Positions 60,173 through 64,000 of a DNA stretch of 64,000 nt are shown here, piece after piece. The notes beneath the pieces are model-generated. The model ran no database searches. It was not told where the DNA came from and saw only the letters and a program-made list of their open reading frames with translations. Position 1 is the stretch's first letter, and the number at the start of each line of letters is the position of its first letter. Position numbers and translations under genes: made by a program. Location: positions 310,001 through 374,000 of the forward strand of contig JBBRYS010000006.1 in assembly GCA_038237475.1 (NCBI GenBank), written 5' to 3'. Origin of the DNA: JAOAPY01 sp038237475 (GTDB lineage: Bacteria; Acidobacteriota; Blastocatellia; Pyrinomonadales; Pyrinomonadaceae).

Positions 60173-61996
60173 TTAAGGCTGTTCCAGTTTCTTCTTACCT
60201 TCCAGCGCTGCCTGGTAAGCGCCGCCGCGCACATCCCCAATTTTTATAGCCGCTTCAAATTCACCGGCAGCCTCGGTTTTGTGATCGAGAAAAGCATGAA
60301 TACGTCCCATGGCTTCATGAGCTCGGGACATCAGAGCGGGATCCGTTTCCGACGACGAGGCCTGGATGGCCAAACGGTAATTTGTCAACGCACCCTGCAG
60401 GCGGCGATCACGTACCTCTTCATCGGTGGCGTCGGCAGCGGCGACGCTGCTTGTCTGGGCAATCGCGAAAAAGACTCGAGGCTCACCCGGAAACTCTTTC
60501 AGCAAATCGCGCAAACGCAAATCAGCGCCGTTGTAGTCTTTCTGCCGCAGAGTCTGCTCGATCTCTGAAAGTGCCTTGACCAGGGCACTGGAATTTGCAC
60601 TTTCGGCCGTGGTTGAAACCGGAGTCTCTGCTTGTATGGTCCTGGCTTTTCGTAAGGCAAGGGCGCGCGCGCGGGCCTCTGCATATTCGGCCGGCCGTTT
60701 GGTTTCTTTGGCCGGATCGAACGAAGCGATCATGTCGGGAAAGAAGTTAACGATATCAAAACCCGAAGCTTCGATTCCTTCGAGTTGCTCAGCAAAATAG
60801 AAGGCCAGTACCGCTCCACCTTCATACTCGTCAGCGAGTTGTGCGACTGTCTCGTCCTTAATGGTATTGAGCGTGGCCTGGGTTTCTCTGATGATTGCGT
60901 TCCTCGCGGCGGCGTCCTTCGCGGTCGCCAGCCGGTCACGATTTTCCAAAGCCAGCCTTTGCAGCTTTATTGCTTCGCTATAACGAGCGTCAGAAGCGCC
61001 TACGAGAGATCGAGAAACAGCGATGAAGACGTCGGGTGTCACACTCTCGTGATCGCTCTCGCGCTCCTTTAGCAGCTGGCGCAAAGGTTCTCGACGAGCT
61101 GCAATTTCTTTATTAAAACGCAGCATCATGGGATCGATGACAAACCTCAGATACGCGCGGCGCAGTTCCGAGGCAGCAGGGTCAGTCCCCTCGGGGACGA
61201 TGGCGTAATAATCGTCAGCGATAACGCGCAAATTGATCGTCCCCGGCGCGGCCAGTAAATCGGGAACGATGTTGAAATGTCTTTCGTGTTCGCGCAGGGC
61301 GTAAACGCGGGGCGCATTATTTTTTTTCCTGGCGCTGGGTGCTCTGACAAGCACGCGTTCGTTGTTGACCAGCATGGGACGCGTGTGCAGGTAGGACAAA
61401 ACGGACCGCACCAACTCAGCAGTCGGAGGTCGCAGGCGATCGCTTTCTGCCTGATAGGCGCGCAGATATAGTGGTAACCGCTCATCAATGCCTGAGCGCC
61501 GATAGAACTCGCGCAGGACGGGTACAAAGTCGAGCACTTCGAGCACCCCTGCCGGCAGATCCTCGGAACGTTCCGGAGCGTCCAGTGTGGGCGGAGGCCC
61601 GAGCACAAACGCGAGCGATACATAGCGGGCTGCCTGTTCCGCAGGCGTAGCCGGCTTCGGAAGCTTGTTGCGTTCATAGAAACCACGCAAACGCTCGCGC
61701 ACTCCTGGATCCAGTTCGCTCTGATCTTTTCTGACTCGCGCACGAAAGACTGAGGCTGCACGCCCGGCCGGAAGGGGATCGAACCCCGCTGCATCCAGCG
61801 CTGCCATCACCACGATCAAACGTGGATCAGACTGGAAGGCGACACCGTAGTCGGCAAAGCTGAAAGTATTGTCAGGTCGCGCCGCTTGGGCGGTGCGAGA
61901 TGGGCCGGATACGGGGGGAGTTTGTGCGCCCGCGGAGCCGCCAGGCAGCAGTATGAAACAGGCGACGATTAGTGAATAGCGTCTAACTTGGGTCAT
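60173..61996 (-). CDS. secreted hypothetical protein with a TPR-like C-terminus
   Basis: 607 residues with a signal peptide (YSLIVACFILLPGGSAGAQ). The long middle region (SYLHTRPMLVNNERVLVRAPSARKKNN and the DYYAIVPEG segment) has no recognised family. The last 130 residues look like tetratricopeptide helices (LVKALSEIEQTLRQKDYNGADLRLRDLL; MSRAHEAMGRIHAFLDHKTEAAGEFEAAI). Appears to be a periplasmic structural or recruiting protein. Standing alone, convergent with the PDZ gene, and preceded by about 90 bp to the DUF2062 gene on the same strand. Confidence 0.65.
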   Translation of the reverse strand: MTQVRRYSLIVACFILLPGGSAGAQTPPVSGPSRTAQAARPDNTFSFADYGVAFQSDPRLIVVMAALDAAGFDPLPAGRAASVFRARVRKDQSELDPGVRERLRGFYERNKLPKPATPAEQAARYVSLAFVLGPPPTLDAPERSEDLPAGVLEVLDFVPVLREFYRRSGIDERLPLYLRAYQAESDRLRPPTAELVRSVLSYLHTRPMLVNNERVLVRAPSARKKNNAPRVYALREHERHFNIVPDLLAAPGTINLRVIADDYYAIVPEGTDPAASELRRAYLRFVIDPMMLRFNKEIAARREPLRQLLKERESDHESVTPDVFIAVSRSLVGASDARYSEAIKLQRLALENRDRLATAKDAAARNAIIRETQATLNTIKDETVAQLADEYEGGAVLAFYFAEQLEGIEASGFDIVNFFPDMIASFDPAKETKRPAEYAEARARALALRKARTIQAETPVSTTAESANSSALVKALSEIEQTLRQKDYNGADLRLRDLLKEFPGEPRVFFAIAQTSSVAAADATDEEVRDRRLQGALTNYRLAIQASSSETDPALMSRAHEAMGRIHAFLDHKTEAAGEFEAAIKIGDVRGGAYQAALEGKKKLEQP

Positions 61997-62089
61997 GAAA
62001 TCTTAGATCCTTAAACCAATTGAAAATCTAATCCTTAATTCTTACTGGTGTTTTGAAAACGGGCGGGTTTCCCGCGAGCCTCCAGGGCC

Positions 62090-62551
62090 TCACTTATTCT
62101 TACGATGACGACGCAGCGCCCACAATGTTAGCGGATACGTGCCGGTCGAACAAACGACCGAAAGTAGCGTGCCGCCGATGGCAAAAGGCCCAACAATGTC
62201 CCAGCTGTGCTTAAAGACGCGAGCGTAATAATCACCCGTTAAGAGATGCGGATTTCTAAGCAATTCGATGCCCTCAGGCGGCATTCTCAGGGGCCGTCCC
62301 AGCAGTAGAGCTCCAAGGGCATACGAAGTGAGAATAATAGGCACCAGCGTCAGGAATGGATTATTGACGTACGTGCCGAGATAAATCGCCACTTTGTTGA
62401 AGCGAAAGAGGAACGCGACCAGCGTCGCGAGAATTGTATGCAGACCAAGGAGTGGCGAGAAAGCTATGAAGACGCCGACTGAAAAGGCAAGTGCGGTACG
62501 CTCGGGCGGATCATCTATCGCAAGCAGACGACGAAAAGCAGCACGAAACAT
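62090..62551 (-). CDS. DUF2062 membrane protein
   Basis: 153 residues. The FSPLLGLHTILATLVAFLFRFNKVAIYLGTYVNNPFLTLVPIILTSYALGALLLG region is the DUF2062 hallmark, including the G-x-H at the first helix and the NNP turn. Two to three transmembrane segments. Function unknown. It follows the STAS genes on the same strand with a 73-bp gap and may be part of their operon. Confidence 0.85.
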   Translation of the reverse strand: MFRAAFRRLLAIDDPPERTALAFSVGVFIAFSPLLGLHTILATLVAFLFRFNKVAIYLGTYVNNPFLTLVPIILTSYALGALLLGRPLRMPPEGIELLRNPHLLTGDYYARVFKHSWDIVGPFAIGGTLLSVVCSTGTYPLTLWALRRHRKNK

Positions 62552-62624
62552 TCAATTAGATTCAAGTCGGAAGTTGCGAGTTCCGAGTGCTGACTCGGAA
62601 CCCGGAGCTCGCAATTCCACCACT

Positions 62625-62972
62625 TCACTGAAAGCTATTGAGCGCTTCGGCTTCACTTTCGAAGCTGTCGAAAACTGTCAGCAGTTTCGTGATAACCAGC
62701 AGATCCTGAATCTTATCCGTCAGATTCAACAGCTTAAGTTGTCCTCCGGCACGGGTGACGGTGGTGTAGTTAGCGATCAACTCGCCGATACCGCTTGAAT
62801 CCATATATTTGACGCCGGCCAGGTTCAGCAAGATCTTATTCTTGCCGCCATCTGATAGACCGCGAATGGCGTCACGCATGGTGATACTGCCTTCCCCAAT
62901 CCGTACCGCGCCGGTCAAGTCCAGAATGATTACATCTCCGGCATGACGTTCTTTGACATCGAGCTCTGCCAT
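62625..62972 (-). CDS. STAS-domain anti-anti-sigma factor (second copy)
   Basis: 115 residues with AAGGAGAG upstream. The STAS phospho-acceptor motif is YMDSSGIGEL, where the second Ser is the conserved phosphorylated residue. The protein resembles RsbV/SpoIIAA. It is a close paralogue of the next upstream gene, sharing about two-thirds of its residues and the C-terminal KLLTVFDxxESExEALN block. Tandem duplication is the simple explanation. When dephosphorylated, such proteins bind the kinase/anti-sigma factor encoded upstream and free the sigma factor. Confidence 0.93.
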   Translation of the reverse strand: MAELDVKERHAGDVIILDLTGAVRIGEGSITMRDAIRGLSDGGKNKILLNLAGVKYMDSSGIGELIANYTTVTRAGGQLKLLNLTDKIQDLLVITKLLTVFDSFESEAEALNSFQ

Positions 62973-63065
62973 TTTGTTCTCTCCTTAAAAAGTCCGCTAA
63001 GCGTCAGCATGCGTCCCGGTCCCTGTTAGCGAACCCGCCAGACACGAAAGGCTGGTCCCGACGCT

Positions 63066-63413
63066 TTATTTGAAGCCGTTAAGGGCTTCGGATTCGCTTT
63101 CATACACGTCAAAGACAGTCAGCAACTTGGTGATAGCGAGCAAGTCCTGCAGCTTTTGTGTCAGGTTCAGCAATTTCAATTGGCCGGCTTCCTTTTCGAT
63201 AGCCGTGTAGCTGGAAACCAGTTCGCCGATTCCACTCGAGTCGATATAGCCGACACCGGCAAGATTCAAGAGGACCCGCTTCTTGCCTTCTTCGAGTAAG
63301 CGCCGGATTGCAGTTCGCAGCGCGACGCTACCTTCGCCAATTGTTATCTTTCCATCCATGTCGAGGACGGTAATATCACCGGCCTGACGTTCTTTAATAT
63401 TGAGTTCTGCCAT
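63066..63413 (-). CDS. STAS-domain anti-anti-sigma factor (first copy)
   Basis: 115 residues with AGGAGAATC upstream. The phosphorylation site is YIDSSGIGELV. The paralogue at 62625 is very similar throughout (for example AGQLKLLNLTQKLQDLLAI compared with GGQLKLLNLTDKIQDLLVI), with divergence mainly in the early strands. A kinase gene follows upstream on the same strand, 101 bp away, making this a classic partner-switching module. Confidence 0.93.
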   Translation of the reverse strand: MAELNIKERQAGDITVLDMDGKITIGEGSVALRTAIRRLLEEGKKRVLLNLAGVGYIDSSGIGELVSSYTAIEKEAGQLKLLNLTQKLQDLLAITKLLTVFDVYESESEALNGFK

Positions 63414-63513
63414 GATTCAGATTCTCCTGTGATGAAACTACAACCCCGGGACCTGGGGTTTTAGACCGCGGGTCCTCAGGGTCCTAAAAGTCAATTCCAG
63501 ATTCAATACGCAA

Positions 63514-63927
63514 TCAAAACTTCTTACTCATCCTGACGGTGGTTCCGCCTTCGGGCCGAATGAGCCACTCCACGTTGTCCATAAAAGTGCGCATGAAGAA
63601 GATACCACGGCCTGAGGATTTCAGGATATTTTCTGTCTCAGTTGGATTAGGAACTTCCTGGGGATTGAAACCGGCGCCTTCGTCGTGCACGCTCATTTCA
63701 AGCGAACTGGGCGAACATTCTATCTTGATGCGTACCTGTTTACCTTCGTCCTGCTGGTTCCCATGAACAATTGCATTTGTCACCGCCTCGCGGACAGCCA
63801 TGTCAATGCCAAAAGCCACTTCTTCACTGATGCCCGATCGCTGCAGTATCGCGGCAACAGCAACAGCGGCTTGCTCGACGGATTCTATTCGACCAGGAAG
63901 CGTGAGTTCAGTTGTTTCTACGGTCAC
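63514..63927 (-). CDS. RsbW-like anti-sigma factor/serine kinase (HATPase)
   Basis: About 137 residues from a GTG at 63927; an upstream TTG at 63984 is possible, but its extra residues do not match the family start. The GHKL-type ATPase boxes are present: VREAVTNAIVHGN (N box), SVHDEGAGFNPQEVP (G1) and SSGRGIFFMRTFMDNVEW (G2). This is the serine-kinase/anti-sigma partner of the STAS proteins downstream. No sigma-factor gene is within the remaining 16 bases of the window, so the target could be elsewhere. Confidence 0.87.
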   Translation of the reverse strand: MTVETTELTLPGRIESVEQAAVAVAAILQRSGISEEVAFGIDMAVREAVTNAIVHGNQQDEGKQVRIKIECSPSSLEMSVHDEGAGFNPQEVPNPTETENILKSSGRGIFFMRTFMDNVEWLIRPEGGTTVRMSKKF

Positions 63928-64000
63928 AATTAATAGCGCGGGCCTCTCCCAGCCGTTGCGCAAGGCCAACTGCAAAAAGTTCAAGCTACCCGGAAGTTCG

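Overview
The window looks like a chromosomal segment of an acidobacterium, most likely class Blastocatellia (subdivision 4). The basis is gene content rather than a marker gene: two very large Oar-like TonB-dependent receptors with N-terminal carboxypeptidase-regulatory domains, a VWFA-related protein of the Acidobacteria-enriched TIGR03436 type, an acidobacterial-type PadR regulator beside a permease-prefix-domain protein, and many secreted hypothetical proteins. I see no rRNA, tRNA, CRISPR array, transposase, integrase or phage gene.

Layout. 1-1.8 kb: end of a coding frame, a SAM methyltransferase and a secreted TPR protein. 2-12.8 kb: two TonB-dependent receptors, each preceded by a good GG-N10-GC sigma-54-type promoter, flanking a convergent/divergent VWFA-related secreted protein. 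13-14.5 kb: two secreted hypotheticals. 14.7-21.8 kb: a MoxR-type cluster (membrane protein, DUF4129, DUF4350, MoxR ATPase, DUF58, and an opposing SpoIIM-like membrane protein). 22-24.2 kb: three consecutive bactofilins. 24.4-29 kb: a HEAT-repeat/cyclophilin fusion, an M1-like protein that has lost its catalytic glutamate, and a DUF4112 protein. 29.1-32.1 kb (minus strand): a compact four-gene operon in which an HU-like protein and a small helical protein share a duplicated TRPDY motif at their C-termini. 32.3-43.7 kb: mostly minus-strand housekeeping and secreted enzymes (DODA-type dioxygenase, GNAT, dienelactone hydrolase, fatty acid desaturase, DUF885 peptidase, QueG, AmrS radical SAM). 44.1-47.3 kb: an FNR-like reductase and an S9 peptidase. 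47.36-51.47 kb: a PadR/ABC-exporter cassette bounded by a 27-bp near-perfect inverted repeat with arrays of sub-repeats inside each end, which looks like a transposase-less mobile unit. 51.5-57.1 kb: a fadN-fadA-fadE beta-oxidation operon whose promoter contains a FadR(YsiA)-like palindrome. 57.1-64 kb: a four-helix-bundle gene between heptamer repeats, an MBL-fold hydrolase, a double-PDZ secreted protein, a secreted hypothetical, DUF2062, two tandem STAS anti-anti-sigma factors and an RsbW-like kinase.

The most unusual items are the TRPDY-tailed HU operon, the inverted-repeat-bounded ABC cassette with no transposase, the fad operator/promoter overlap, and the HLIAH pseudo-peptidase. Start sites were moved from the longest open frame whenever a ribosome binding site, signal peptide or ATGA overlap favoured an internal codon.
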